Under the pieces are notes generated by a model. The model was given only the letters and a program-made list of their open reading frames with translations. It searched no databases and was not told the origin of the DNA. From contig CM046443.1 of NCBI GenBank assembly GCA_025506515.1, forward strand, positions 26,214,945-26,278,944: DNA of 64,000 nucleotides. Direction: 5' to 3'. Below are positions 20,389 through 31,530 of the stretch, piece after piece. Position numbers and translations under genes: made by a program. How positions within the stretch are numbered: the stretch's first letter is position 1; every line of letters begins with the position of its first letter. The stretch comes from Flaveria trinervia. Its lineage: Eukaryota > Streptophyta > Magnoliopsida > Asterales > Asteraceae.

Positions 20389-22395
20389 AAGCATTTCGTG
20401 ATGTGCTAAGTGTGATGTTGGGCGTTAAAGAGATGGTTTTGTTGTTTCAGATTCTTGGCTTTTAACGTATTATGTAACCGTAGGACCTTAGGAAATGTAA
20501 TTTTCATTTTGGCTTGTGTTTATTTACTCTAGGACTAATTTCGTATCTTTTCTGATGATTTGAAAGTGGTAAAACTTAACCGGGAAAATTATATAACGCG
20601 CGAAACTAAAAAACGGAACAACAAAAGACTGAAGGCACCTAACAACACTTGAACACGACCCCGTGCTCAAGTAGGCACGCCCTTTTGTTCGACAAAAAAT
20701 GACACAAGCTGACATATTTCAGCCTTTTGTCTTGTTCCTCTTCATTTGCATGTTAAATACCGACCTCAATTGCTTGCATAGTCGTATCCACTCTCATTTT
20801 CATCTGCTTTTCCATTTTCTTTTATCTTTTCAAGAGTTCTTTCAAGAGTGTTTGAACAAAAGGTTAGTGTACTAATTCCTTTGATTATGAAAGTCATTTA
20901 CATGTAGCTAGGTGATTAGGTCTCTAAACAACCGAAATCCTAGCAAATATATGTAAAAACTTGTTCTTAAACGTTTCATGGAATGATGAATATTTTCAAC
21001 CTACTTGTTCATGTTTATTCTTGTAAGTAGATTAGTGATTATTAGTATGTTTCATTAGTCATTAGTTTGTTTAGTTAGATAATTAATTTGTTTTCTTTTA
21101 TCATTATCAAGACTATCTTCATAATTCGTGGTGAAATATTTTTTAATCATGTTCAAGAGTTCCCAAGTGGTATTAAACATAAAATATTTTTTGGGTACCT
21201 TGAATTATTAACAAATGATTAAAATGTTAAACGTACAATCTTTTATTTTTAAAGCTAGAAAATGTTAAACGTACAATCTTTGATTTTTAAAGCAAGAAAA
21301 TGTTAAACCCATGCTTAATCAACGATTTACAAACATAACCATGCGTGCTCGAGTCAAGATTTCATGCCTTACCATGTTACTGCACCCCCGCGTTTCACAA
21401 AACGCACCCCCATGTTCAAAAAATTTTCCTTGGATGATAAACTTTTAAACCATTTTTGATCATGAGTTGAACCATTATGATGTTATGTCTTGAAAAACAC
21501 ATGATTTTCACCGTATCATTTTCGGGGACCCGGCACAGTTGTTTTGTGCCAATCTATCTTTTAATTTATGTCATTTTGTTTTTATTTTGTGTTTTAGGAC
21601 TTTAACGCTTTTAATAAATTTGGTGACATTTCAGATGATACCGAGGATTCTAACAACACGAGGCCAACCAAACACAACTGAAAATTTCATCATTTTTAGG
21701 GGAGTTATTTCATTACCCTTTCTCGATCTTTATTATATTAATCACACTGAGGACAATGTGAATTTTAAGTGTGGGGATGGGAGTAATGCATTTGACTTTG
21801 CTAAAGTGTTCCAAATTTAAAACTTTTAAGAGAAGATCACTTACCAAGCAATTTTTGACAAGAAACCAAAAATAAAAATTTAGATAAACCAAACTATAAA
21901 TATACGTTTTCGGGAATAAAGAAGTAAACTCATGACGTCCGAATAAAATTGAAAATGTTTTTTGTGATATCCTTAAAAAAAAATCTAATCTAGTAAAATA
22001 TTTAATCATGTAAAATGAAGCACTTGTACCCAATTCCATTCATATGCGAGTTTATTTTTGAGACTTAAACAGCTTTTGCAAAATTGCAATTCTACTTTCT
22101 TTCTGGATTTAATTGAGGGTGTCATATGATACGTGTAATTAGAACTTGCTTTGGGTATGCATTTCAAGACCTTAATTAGTATTTGTTGCATAAAAATGAG
22201 TTAGGCACTAGGAAACCTTAATCATTCGAGCCCCAACCATTGTCTTTAACTTTCCTTACCCGAACATCAACCATTATGAGCCCCGTTAAGCTTAAACATT
22301 TTATATCTTTCAATCACCCGAGCCACCAAGTCACTTAACCAAAAGCCTTCTACAAAACTCGTTTTCGTTAAAGACACGTTTTTGGCTTATAATAT

Positions 22396-22449
<54 letters not shown>

Positions 22450-22480
22450 GGTTGTTACCGGCAGACCTTAAAGAACTGGA
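20389..22480 (+). other. Athila 3' region: second dyad cluster, tandem repeat, TA tract
   Basis: No convincing coding. Dyad half-sites recur at 20653-20685 (ACACGACCCCGTGCT) and 21382-21420. A TTAAATACC box near 20755 follows the first of these. A 38-bp unit containing TGTTAAACGTACAATCTT is duplicated in tandem at about 21221-21296. A polypurine-like AAGTGTGGGGATGGGAG lies near 21768. A (TA)n tract lies at about 22390-22446. Confidence 0.55.
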
Positions 22481-22897
22481 ATGCATTCTTTTGATTTCAA
22501 TTCGCTTTGTTGCCTTCATCACGCAAAACCAGGACTTCCCCCGGAAATCCGCGAACAAATTTTCAATCTCATGTTTGACGCAAGAAAGAAACGGCGAAAA
22601 AAGAAACAAGTTCCGCCATTTTGTGGAATTTCAAAAATTGCTATAAAGAGACGGGCAAAAAGATATGAAAGATGCCCGAATTGTGGAAATTGGTCTCATA
22701 ATGGAAAATGCAAAAAGAATCAAATTGAATCTCAATACGAATACACAGAAGTAATCTGATTGGGTGTTATTAGGCTTCAAGCCGAACGATCCTTGAGAAA
22801 GGAAAGTTTTGTTTATCTTCGAGTAAAAGATGAAGTACGATTCTTGAAAGCAAAATATGGTCTTGACAATCTGACCTTAAACGAGTCCTCAAGCTAG
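22481..22897 (+). pseudogene. zinc-knuckle, lysine-rich ORF in Athila 3' region (one in-frame stop)
   Basis: Open from ATG 22481 to TGA 22757-22759 (92 residues), then open again in the same frame to TAG 22895-22897, so about 138 codons with one stop. It shows LPPEIREQIFNLMF, a basic run KKRRKKKQ, IAIKRRAKRYERC and a compact knuckle CPNCGNWSHNGKC (CX2CX4HX3C). After the stop a charged helix with RVKDEVRFLKAKYGL follows. The upstream overlapping frame (22452) looks related over its first 25 residues, which suggests a frameshift near 22520. The knuckle differs from the gag one, so it is not duplicated gag. Possible captured nucleic-acid-binding gene; family unknown. Confidence 0.5.
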
Positions 22898-23420
22898 CAT
22901 ATCCCTTCTAGCTTGAAGTATTGTATAGGGAGCCTTTATTGCTTTCCTTGTAGTTTATGTTAGAAAAATAAGCCAAGATCATCATCTTTAGCAATTAACC
23001 ACTTTTTCCAAATATTCCATACCCGAGACCAAGCCAAATTACAACCCATCAAAGACCTAATGATTTATGCAAGTAAATATCTAAGTAGGCGGAGATTTGA
23101 TCCCTTAACAAGCTTATGATTTCACACGTATTCATACTAGGCAATTGAGTGTATTAGTCATACTTAATCTTGATTATGACTCCATATATTGAGCCGAGTG
23201 TGAGTGCACCTTGTGAGAAGTGTGGATTTTTGCATGATTATAATCTTTACTAACCTATTGCTTGTTAGATATCACTTTACATATGCTTAGAATATTTATA
23301 TTTGGATGAAAATAATGTTTACTTGCGTATTTCTCGAAAGACATGTTCATAATTTGTTTTATTTGGTTTTTGGTAGACTTGTCATTTTAAGTGATTTTTG
23401 CTTGAGGACAAGCAAAGTTC
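22898..23420 (+). other. Athila 3' region without coding
   Basis: AT-rich; no motif recognised until the terminal CTTGAGGACAAGCAAAGTTC that commonly precedes the polypurine tract of Athila/Tat elements. Confidence 0.5.
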
Positions 23421-23435
23421 AAGTGTGGGGATGTT
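23421..23435 (+). promoter_or_regulatory. polypurine tract of the Athila-type element
   Basis: AAGTGTGGGGATG follows GAGGACAAGCAAAG and precedes TGATGTGCTCC, the likely LTR start. Confidence 0.65.
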
Positions 23436-24460
23436 TGATGTGCTCCAAATTATACATAAAAACCTATCAAAAGTACATCAATTATTCCTTAATATCTTTC
23501 TTAAAATGATGAAAATGTACTTAAAAGTCTTAAATTGAGTTTTCAGGTGTTTAAAAGGGCAAGTTGGACAAAAGAAGCATATTTAGCAAGAAATTAAAGT
23601 AATCTGAGCTTTGGAGTCCAAGCATGGGGCCATGCCTCTTTAAGCACGCCCCCATGCTTTGCCAGAAACACACCCTCGTACTAAATTAACACACCCCCGT
23701 GTTTGGACATCTGAGAATGACAAAAGTACTGTTCCCTAAAAGTAGACACGGGGCCGTGCCCCACCACCAACATGGGGCCGTGCCCGACACAACCTGCATG
23801 TATGAGCCGACCAACTTTTGTAAGCATTGTACTAGCACGGGGCCGTGCTTAAACACTTTGGAAAACCTATAAATAGAGGCCTAAGTTCACCATTTTTGGC
23901 AAGCTTTGGTGGGAGAGTTACTCTGTAGAACTCTCTCGGGAAACAAGACTTCAAGATCATTTCGAGGCTCGGGAGGTGCATACAACACTGGGAAGAAGCT
24001 TAGAATCGTCTAAACGCCATCCATTGTGGATTATCAGTTTAATTGTTCCATTTCACTGATGATTACATATCTATCTTCTTTGTTATATGTTGTTATGTTC
24101 AAGCTCATTATGAGCTAAACCCTTTTTATCATCCTAATCGAATGAAACTTATGTAATTTGTGATGAACTAATGGTGTGATAAATATTATGTTAAAGTTAT
24201 GGTGGTCTTGGGAAAACTATTGATGGGTAGCATCTACATTTGAACGGGAAGTTATAAATTTATGCTTGTTTAATGACCAGCAATACTTGTCTAAAATATC
24301 CCCTCATTACCTTTATATTTCCACAACGTGACATCCATCACTACTAGGTCCGTTAATTGACTCGAACTCGTTAACTTTCTTCGTACATTTATTATTCTCG
24401 TGTAATTAGTGCGTTTTCGAATCAAATCTCTTGGTATATCCATTTCGTGTCAACCCTAAT
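23436..24460 (+). mobile_element. 3' LTR of the Athila-type element (right end approximate)
   Basis: It starts TGATGTGCTCC. U3 holds a dyad array: GCATGGGGCCATGC at 23622-23635, AAGCACGCCCCCATGCTT at 23642-23659, ACACGGGGCCGTGCC at 23746-23760, CATGGGGCCGTG at 23771-23782 and the 7-bp-armed AGCACGGGGCCGTGCT at 23834-23849. The TATA box TATAAATAG lies at 23878-23886, only 28 bases after the last dyad. The end is taken where AT-rich sequence begins. Confidence 0.65.
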
Positions 24461-24664
24461 ATTATATAATATTAATAATAACATTTCTTTTATTATTTTT
24501 ATATTTATTAGTAATAATATTATCATTATTAATAATATTTTTATTATTATTATAATTAAAGTCTAGGGTTTAGATTGTAATTTAATTAATATTAAGGGAA
24601 TAATTAATTTAAAGTAAAGAGTCCTAAATGTAAAATGAATATTATATATATATATATATATATA

Positions 24665-24714
<50 letters not shown>

Positions 24715-24740
24715 ATAATATATATATATATATTTCTTAT
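24461..24740. repeat. AT-rich tract and (TA)n microsatellite
   Basis: ATT/TAA-rich sequence, then long (TA)n runs at about 24640-24735 with short interruptions. Likely a site of assembly uncertainty. Confidence 0.9.
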
Positions 24741-25118
24741 TCTCGGTCGAACCCTAAATGAAGACCCCCCCCCCCCCCGCCGTGAACCCTACCGCCGCTA
24801 CACCACCACCTTGCCACCTTTGGCCCCTATCGGTTGCCATCGTCTTGTTGTTTAATCGTTTCGCAGGTAACCGATCATCGTGTACTTCATTTTCTTTTGT
24901 TTCGTTTTGTTTTTTTGTCGCGTGTGGTTCGGTTTCGTTCGAGTCGTTATGCATCCGTTTATATATATCGATCATGATTAATGTATATGGAAGTGTTATA
25001 GTTGCGATTGTATGTAGTTACCTGTGTGTGTGTGTGTGTGTGTTCGTATGTATATACACATATGAATTTTGTGTGTGTGTTGTAACCGTGTGTGTGCGTG
25101 TGTATGTTGTGGGTGTGC
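24741..25118. other. flank of the Tekay insertion: poly-C and (TG)n tracts
   Basis: A run of about 14 C at 24766-24779, a short Pro/Thr-codon-like stretch with no family resemblance, and (TG)n at 25021-25110. An open frame at 24758-25177 enters the LTR and is built from these repeats. I see no gene. Confidence 0.6.
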
Positions 25119-25123
25119 TGATA
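25119..25123. repeat. target-site duplication TGATA, left
   Basis: TGATA immediately before the Tekay 5' LTR (TGTAACAC) matches TGATA at 50691-50695 immediately after the 3' LTR (CCTTACA). Confidence 0.95.
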
Positions 25124-27175
25124 TGTAACACTCGATTATTTATCTATTTTGAAGCCAACGAAAGAAGAAAGAAATAAAGTCCTAAGTCGAGAGACCAAAC
25201 TCGCCAACAAAAGAAAGACGGTGAGTGGGGGTATATAAAGGGAGAGGGCAGCCCTTACCCTCTCACCACACCAATATTTCAACCAAAAGAAAGAGGAGAA
25301 GAGTGAAAGAAGAGAAAAAGGGAGAAAAAGTTGGTTTGGGTTGGTTCGAGTGAGCCAAAATCGTTGAGAAGTGAGTCAAACCGAAGCTATACTTCTTGGT
25401 GTCATTTGTGTGAGTTCTAGGACCCTACTTTTACTTGTTTTCAAACGATTTTGGGGCTGGGAATCATAGAAAACCTGTTTTTGTATGTATGTGTGTTTGA
25501 CTCATTTGGATGTGTTGCGTGTGACGCGTCTAGAGTTTGTTTCCGGGCTTGTGTGTGCTTGAATGGTGTTGTGGTATGGTGTTGTGGTATGCATCCCTAA
25601 GGTTTAGGATGATCGATTTGGGCTTAGAATGGGTTTAGATGAGTTTGGAAGTCGAAAAGGGCAGTTTGCGTTCGACTGGGACTGCATTCTGCATCAGCTA
25701 GGGCTAGGCAAATGAATGGAGACCGAATGTAGGCCATATGGCCGAATAGGGTGCGATTGGGGTCCATTCGCACGATTGAGGTCCATTCGCACGATTGAAA
25801 GGCCAGTCGCATGGAAGTCATGCGATTGAAGGTCCAGTCGCATAAGTGCTCATCCGCATTAGTCCCATTCGCATGAGGTCCATCCGCATTAGTCCATTTG
25901 CACGATTGGGTGTTCATTCGCATTGGTGTTCATTCGCATGGGTGTTCATTCGCATGAGTGTTTATCCGCATTGGTTAATTTGCATGATGTTTAGTCGCAT
26001 GGAGGCCATGCGACTGAAGGGTGTCCATATGCCTAAATAGGGCTGTTGCACCCGAGGGAAGTGTAGTTTGACTTCTGACTTTCGGGGAAAAGTGCACATG
26101 TAAGTTTTGACGTAAAGGTTCCCGTAATGGAATGTAAGATGACGATTGAGGCCTTAGAGTGCATGTTGGGTATGATGATGGTGTTGCATGTTTATGCATG
26201 TTATGTATGTATGATGTTGCCCTCTATGATGATGATGACTGTGTATGATATGTTCCTTATTATGATGTATGTTTATCTTTCTTGTTGCTTTACATGTCAT
26301 GTTAATGTATGAATGAAGTATTATGTAACGTAAAGTGAAAGATAATGAAAGAGGAACATCAAGTAAGAATGCATGCATTAGTAAATGATGAACGTAGGAA
26401 AGGCTTGCAAGCACATAATTGAGGTGAGCAACCCTGTTGTTGCAACAGACTCGGATAGCGTGCAATCGTTGAGATTGCCTATGAGGTGAGCAACCCAATG
26501 GCTACAACAGACTTGGATAGTGTGCTATCATGAAGTTTCCATGAGGTGAGCAACCTTGTTGTTGCAAGAGACTCGAATAGTGTGCTATCGTTGAGATTGG
26601 CAATGAGGTGAGCAACCCTATTGTTGCAATAGACTCGGATAGCGTGCAATCGTTGGGATTGCTAATGAGGTGAGCGACCCTGTTGTCGCAACATACTCGA
26701 CAGAACGAATGTATAGAATGAACGGAAGTTAATCAATGTAATGAAAGATAATAATTATATTATCAATGTGTATGTATATTTCATGGTCACGAATGAATGT
26801 AAAGCGCAATATGATTTGAAAGAAAGTAAAGAATGGTTTTAACGATAGAAAAGTATGTTTTATTATTAAACTAGAACTCACTCAGCAACGCTGACTTTTA
26901 TATGTTTCCAGTTGGCAGGTAATGATTGCTGAGGATGGACGGGCGGCTACTCAGATCTTTTGGGATGGCATCCATATTTATAATACTTTTGTGATGTAAT
27001 GCAACTAGGGTTTTGCAATTGAATTATGATGTATTATTTTGCAAAAGTTTTTATAATGAAACGAGATGTCATTTTTGAATGTTTCCGCTATGATATTTGT
27101 GTAAAAGATAAGTAATTATATGTTTTATGTGTGATGTGGATCCAGCTGTAAGCGTCTCGGGAACGGGACCTTACA
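25124..27175 (+). mobile_element. 5' LTR of Tekay-type element, 2052 bp
   Basis: TGTAACAC to CCTTACA. The TATA box TATATAAAG is at 25232-25240. Downstream, about 25717-26035, is an array of half-sites of the same type as the copia arrays (CCATTCGCACGATTGAGG and similar). A 62-bp tandem repeat follows at 26421-26702. The long LTR has no ORF that looks real. Confidence 0.95.
26421..26702 (+). repeat. 62-bp tandem repeat in Tekay 5' LTR, five units
   Basis: Units start GAGGTGAGCAACC at 26421, 26483, 26543, 26605 and 26667. Each can form two small hairpins, CTGTTG/CAACAG and GCAATC/GATTGC. The 3' LTR has four units (50000, 50062, 50122, 50184), so unit number changed after insertion. Confidence 0.92.
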
Positions 27176-27178
27176 AGT

Positions 27179-27190
27179 TGGTATCAGAGC
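27179..27190 (+). promoter_or_regulatory. Tekay primer-binding site (Met tRNA)
   Basis: TGGTATCAGAGC lies three bases after the LTR end and is complementary to the 3' end of initiator Met tRNA. Confidence 0.93.
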
Positions 27191-27524
27191 CAAGGTTTAA
27201 GTGAAATGGGTAAATTTTCAAAATGAACCTTAACTTAAACTGAGAATGGGACGGAAAGGGAATGGGATGCCAATATGAGTAGTTGTGTGCCATCAGGTAT
27301 TTTCGTAAAGTTAACCGGTATTATGTGCACATGTAGGTGTTTTGTGTTGTTTGTAGATTTAAATACCGATGTAGTCAGGACAGGCAATGATTAGGGTATG
27401 AAGAGTAAAGTAAGTGGCTAATCACAACTAGCCACTGTAATTAGGGACTTACTATACTTGACATAAACGGAGTTGTTCCCTTGAATGACCATGTTAGTGT
27501 TTGCATCTTTCAGTGTGCGTGTGA

Positions 27525-28799
27525 ATGGCCGGTGGTAGATCTTCGAAAGCTTCACGGGGTGGAGGTCACGGTGCTAAACCGCGACCCAAGAGAGGGAGAC
27601 CCAGAGTTAAGAAGGTGGTTCATGAAGAACCAGAGACCCCTCATCCGGAGGGTGGCGACGAGAGCACCAATCTTAGAGCCTCGGTAAAGGAGGCTGTGGT
27701 GGAAGAAGTTCATCAGGTCATACAGATGATCCTACTGTCTATGGTGACCGAAGTGATTAAGGCGGTAAGAGAAGGGGAAAGAAAGGAGAGGAACATTTCC
27801 TCAGGAGGACGAGAGCAACCGGAGCCTGAAACGGTTCTCTCGGATGATGAAGAAGAGGAAGAAGAAGAAGAGCCTATGCAGGAGGCGGCACGAGGCTATA
27901 ACTACGGGGCGTTTATGAGATGCAAGCCCCAACTTTTGTTGGAAAAGGCAATTTTGTTGCTGCTCACCGTGGGTGAGGAAAATGGAGGTTGTTCTTGATA
28001 TCAGTGAGTGCCGTGAAGATCAAAAGGTGAAGTTCGCTACCCACTTTTTTGTGGATTTGGCTCTGTCCTGGTGGGACAACATTGTCCAAGCTAAGGGTAG
28101 TAGGGGCCATTGGGAGAATGAGATGGCCTGAACTGAAGAAGTTGGTGATTGAGGAGTTATGTCCTCACTGGGAGATGGGTAAGGTAGAGAGAGTTCCTGC
28201 AACTGGAGGTGGGAACGATGACACACCAACAGTACACCACAAAGTTCAACGAGATGGCAGGTCTGGTGCCGGATCAGGTGACACCTCTGTCTAGAAAAAT
28301 CAAGAGGTATATTCAGGATTTGCCAGCGGATATTTGCAGGCACATGATCGCTGCCCTGCCGAGTACGTTTAGGTCGGCGGTGGATTTGGCAGGGAGACTG
28401 TATGATGAGAGGACGGTGGTGGTGACTGAAGGTGGAAAGAAGAGCAGGGGTGATCGAAATTGGCAGGGGAAGAGGTTTGGTCGGGGTGATGCTTTGACGG
28501 GTAACAAGAAGGCACGGGTGGATGACCGCCGTGTGGTCGCATCGGGTGCTGGTATAAAAAAGTGTGTTAGGTGTGGGAGAGAACATAGCAGGGAATGTAG
28601 GCTGGGGTTGAATGTGTGCTTCAAATGTGGGAAGCCGAGGCATATAGCCAAGGACTGTCGTACGGCCCGGTGCTATAACTGTGGTGAAGAGGGTCACCTG
28701 AGTAGGGATTGTAAGAAGCCGAGGGCTAAGAGTTTCGGGGCGAAGAGGACAGGAGGTGATGGACCGAGGGCCAGCACCAGGGCATTCACTATGTCATAG
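27525..28799 (+). pseudogene. gag: Tekay-type gag, broken
   Basis: ATG 27525 (MAGGRSSKASRGGGHGAKP) starts a basic N-terminus, followed by an acidic EEEEEE run at about 27855-27880. The frame ends at 27996 inside the capsid. Coding resumes at 28049 and 28209 in other frames. The C-terminal 196 residues are open and include a CX2CX3HX4C-like CVRCGREHSREC and two standard zinc knuckles, CFKCGKPRHIAKDC and CYNCGEEGHLSRDC (about 28558-28715). Forms the capsid and binds RNA. Confidence 0.88.
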
Positions 28800-29110
28800 G
28801 AGGAAGCTAGGACGGACCCTTATGTCGTGTAAGGTACGTTTCTGGTGAACCAAACTTTAGCTTCTGTGTTATTTGATTCTGGTGCTAGTAAAAGTTTGAT
28901 TTGTGCTACTTTCTGTGCTAAGCTGCCTGTTAGTAGTAGGCGCGTTGATGCGCCCTTCGATGTAGAAACTGCCATAGGTAAGTCTACCAGGATTTCGGAG
29001 ATAATAGAGAACTGTGATGTGGAACTCGAGGGTCATAAGTTTCCTATTAGACCGTTTGTGATGACCTTAGGTGGTTTCGATTTGGTTCTTAGGATGGATT
29101 GGTGAGCAGA
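28800..29110 (+). pseudogene. pol: Tekay-type aspartic protease
   Basis: FDSGASKSLI (catalytic Asp near 28872) and the C-terminal GGFDLVLRMDW (about 29073-29102, normally ..GMDWL) mark a gypsy-type retropepsin. The domain is open from 28845, with a stop near 28830 upstream and TGA at 29103. It would cleave Gag-Pol. Confidence 0.86.
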
Positions 29111-30100
29111 CTACGAGGCGAACATTGTGTGTCGCAAGAAGATGATTCAGCTATTAGCGCCTGACGGGGGTTCGGTGACGGTTTATGGTGATCGGGTCAT
29201 GACAATTCCGAAAGTAATTTCGATGGCGGTGGCGGGAAAGTGTATGAGGCGTGGATGTAGTGCCTACTTGGCCTATGTAAAGGATGTGGATACGCCAACA
29301 CCACAACTAGCCGATGTACGGTTGTGTATGATTTTCCAGACGTGTTCCTAGAAGACTTATCAGGAGTGCCACCTGACAGAGAAATCGAGTTCCAGATCGA
29401 CTTGACACCGGGTGCCCAACCTGTTGCCAAGGCACCGTATCGATTGGCTCCGACGGAGATGAAAGAATTAATGGAGCAATTGCAAGAGCTGCTTGATAAG
29501 GGTTTCATTAGACCGAGTATCTCTCCTTGGGGTGCTCCGGTCCTGTTTGTAAAGAAGAAGGTCGGTAGTACGAGGATGTGTATTGACTACCGTGAGCTGA
29601 ACAAGTTGACAGTGAAGAACCGCTACCCCTTACCGATGATAGACGATTTGTTTGATCAACTTCAAGGTGTTAGTTGGTTCTTAAGAATAGATCTTCGGTC
29701 TGGTTACCATCAGTTGAAAGTGAAGGAGCAGGATATCCCTAAAACAGCTTTCTGCACGTGCTATGGTCACTACGAGTTTCTTGTCATGTCTTTTGGTTTG
29801 ACCAATGCGCCAGCTGCTTTTATGGATCTAATGAACCGTGTGTGTCGACCTATGTTGGATAAATTAGTGATTGTGTTTATTGATGATATCCTGATTTATT
29901 CAAAGAATCAAGAGGAGCATGTCAGTCATATTCGGGAGGTCCTGGAGACGCTAAGAAAGGAGAAGTTGTACGCTAAGTTCTCCAAGTGCACGTTCTGGTT
30001 GCGTGAGGTTCAATTCATGGGTCATGTGGTGAACCCTGATGGGATCATGGTGGACCCGGCAAAAGTGGAGGCGGTTACACAATAAAAGTCACCAAAGATG
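29111..30100 (+). pseudogene. pol: Tekay-type reverse transcriptase, core open
   Basis: A 253-residue open frame (29324-30085) holds the complete RT core: YRLAPTEMKELMEQLQELL, GAPVLFVKKK, RMCIDYRELNKLTVKNRYPL, DLRSGYHQLKVKEQDIPKTA, FGLTNAPAAFMDLMNRV and the active site VFIDDILIYSK (about 29875-29905), with both aspartates kept. It ends at TAA 30083-30085, at the position of the usual Trp in EAVTQW. Upstream linker frames are broken. Confidence 0.9.
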
Positions 30101-30727
30101 CCATCCGAGATTCGTAGCTTCTTGGGTTTGGCAGGCTACTATAGAAGGTTTATCCAAGACTTCTCTAAGATTGCTTCTCCACTAACTAAGTTGACCCAAA
30201 AAAATGTGAAGTTTGTATGGGGTTAAGCTCAAGAAGAGGCATTCGAAGAATTGAAGGCGAGATTGACTCAAGCTCCTGTTCTGTCATTACCAGATGGAAG
30301 TGAAGATCTGGTGGTTTATTCTAATGCTTCCTACTCGGGGTTGGGTTGCGTAGTAATGCAGAGAGGGAAAGTTATAGCCTATGCATCCCGACAGTTGAAG
30401 GTTCATGAGGTCAATTATCCTACTCATGACTTGGAGCTAGCAGCCGTGGTCTTTGCACTAAAGATTTGGAGGCACTCTCTGTACGGGACGAAGTGCACCA
30501 TATTCACTGACCACAAAAGGTTGAAATATTTCTTTGAGTAGAAGGACCTGAACATGAGGCAGAGAAAATGGTTGGAGCTCATAAAAGATTATGATTGCGA
30601 GATCCATTACCATCCGGGCAAGGCTAACGTGGTGGCTGATTCCCTTAGCCTAAAAGAGAGGCCCGAGCCGATTCGGGTGAAAGCATATCAACTGATCATG
30701 ACCTCTGATGTAATGAAGCAAGTCAAA
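30101..30727 (+). pseudogene. pol: Tekay-type RNase H, split from integrase by copia A2
   Basis: RSFLGLAGYYRRFIQDFSKI (about 30115) leads into RNase H: VVYSNASYSGLGCVMQ-type motif (30310-30360; the usual catalytic D in YSDAS is N here), YASRQLKVHEVNYPTHDLEL, IFTDHKRLKYFFE and WLELIKDYDCEIHYHPGKAN. Stops occur at 30223-30225 and 30538-30540, and both recur in the duplicated block at 33313-33947. The sequence breaks off at the A2 target site (TCAAA, 30723-30727). Confidence 0.9.
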
Positions 30728-31515
30728 TGTTGATACATGTGTACCTTTATTCTGATCTTAATGTAATATGTCTTTATTGTCTTACGCTTATGTAATAGTT
30801 GGGTACTTAATGACATACAAATGTTTGGTTGTGTTTATAATGTTTATATTTCATTAATTAGTTGTTTAACGCATATTGACTTGATTACATAGGTTTGTGG
30901 TTGATTGAACTAAAATAAATAACATTACCATGTTTAATACATTCAAACTAAACAACATGAAGTTCTCCTACGAATGGCCCATGCTAATGGACCATACACA
31001 TGAACAACTTCATGCGAATGACTCAGTCGCACGACTGAACCAGGAGACTGGATCAGTCGTATGACTATAACATGAGATTGGCTCAGTCGCACGACTGAAC
31101 ACTCAGTCGTGCGTATGGATCAACCGCATGGCTCATTCGCACGACTGAACACTCAGTCGTGCGTATGGATCAACCGCATGGCTCAATCGCACGAATGAAC
31201 CATGCTGATGGTTCAGTCACCCGAATGAGCAACCCTAACCTATAAATACCACCTAATTCATGGAAAAAGGTAAGCATTCAATCCACTTCGACTCCAGACG
31301 TACCCTAGCCGTCCAGAAGCCTCTAAGTTCGTACTCCAAGTTCACAGAATGCTGTAGATCGATTCCTAATCGATTCTTGACGTTAGATTCAATACGTTAT
31401 TGTTTCTACGTGCGTTCTCACTGATTGGATCACCAATCAAAAAGGATTCCGCACTATTTGGTTTGGTTTAACATGTTAATCAGTTCGTGTGTCGTTCAAA
31501 TACTAGATCCTAACA
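30728..31515 (+). mobile_element. 5' LTR of copia A2, 788 bp
   Basis: TGTTGATACATG to GATCCTAACA. A private 50-bp tandem duplication occupies 31081-31130 and 31131-31180; without it the length is 738 bp, exactly that of the A1 LTR. The dyad array lies at about 31000-31230 (perfect copies at 31023-31038 and 31083-31098) and is followed by TATA box TATAAATA at 31241-31248. Confidence 0.95.
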
Positions 31516-31517
31516 AG

Positions 31518-31530
31518 TGGTATATGAGCC
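31518..31530 (+). promoter_or_regulatory. A2 primer-binding site, diverged Met-tRNA type
   Basis: TGGTATATGAGCC lies two bases after the LTR. It differs from the usual TGGTATCAGAGCC at two positions. Confidence 0.8.

Larger units (their letters stand above)
14221..24460 (+). mobile_element. Athila-type Ty3/gypsy retrotransposon, decayed
   Basis: Primer-binding site, gag (14412 on), protease, RT, RNase H and integrase (to 19776) occur in gypsy order. A 3.6-kb 3' region with two small ORFs follows, then a 3' LTR from about 23436. RT and protease sequences (DLGASINLMP, LILGRPFLA, RVCIDYRKLNDATRKDHFPLPF) match Athila-type gypsy elements. The right boundary is approximate because no target-site duplication could be identified. 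Confidence 0.82.

Noticed and set aside
24586..24602. TAGGGTTTAG as interstitial telomere repeat
   Set aside because: Only one partial unit, no TTTAGGG array.
24758..25177. 139-residue open frame as a host gene
   Set aside because: It is made of poly-C, TG repeats and the first bases of the Tekay LTR. No recognisable domain.
27179..27190. tRNA gene
   Set aside because: Only the short primer-binding complement of a Met tRNA is present. No cloverleaf was seen here or at 14221 or 31518.
28020..28697. 225-residue minus-strand open frame
   Set aside because: It lies opposite the Tekay gag zinc-knuckle region and has no domain. It is a shadow of the coding strand.
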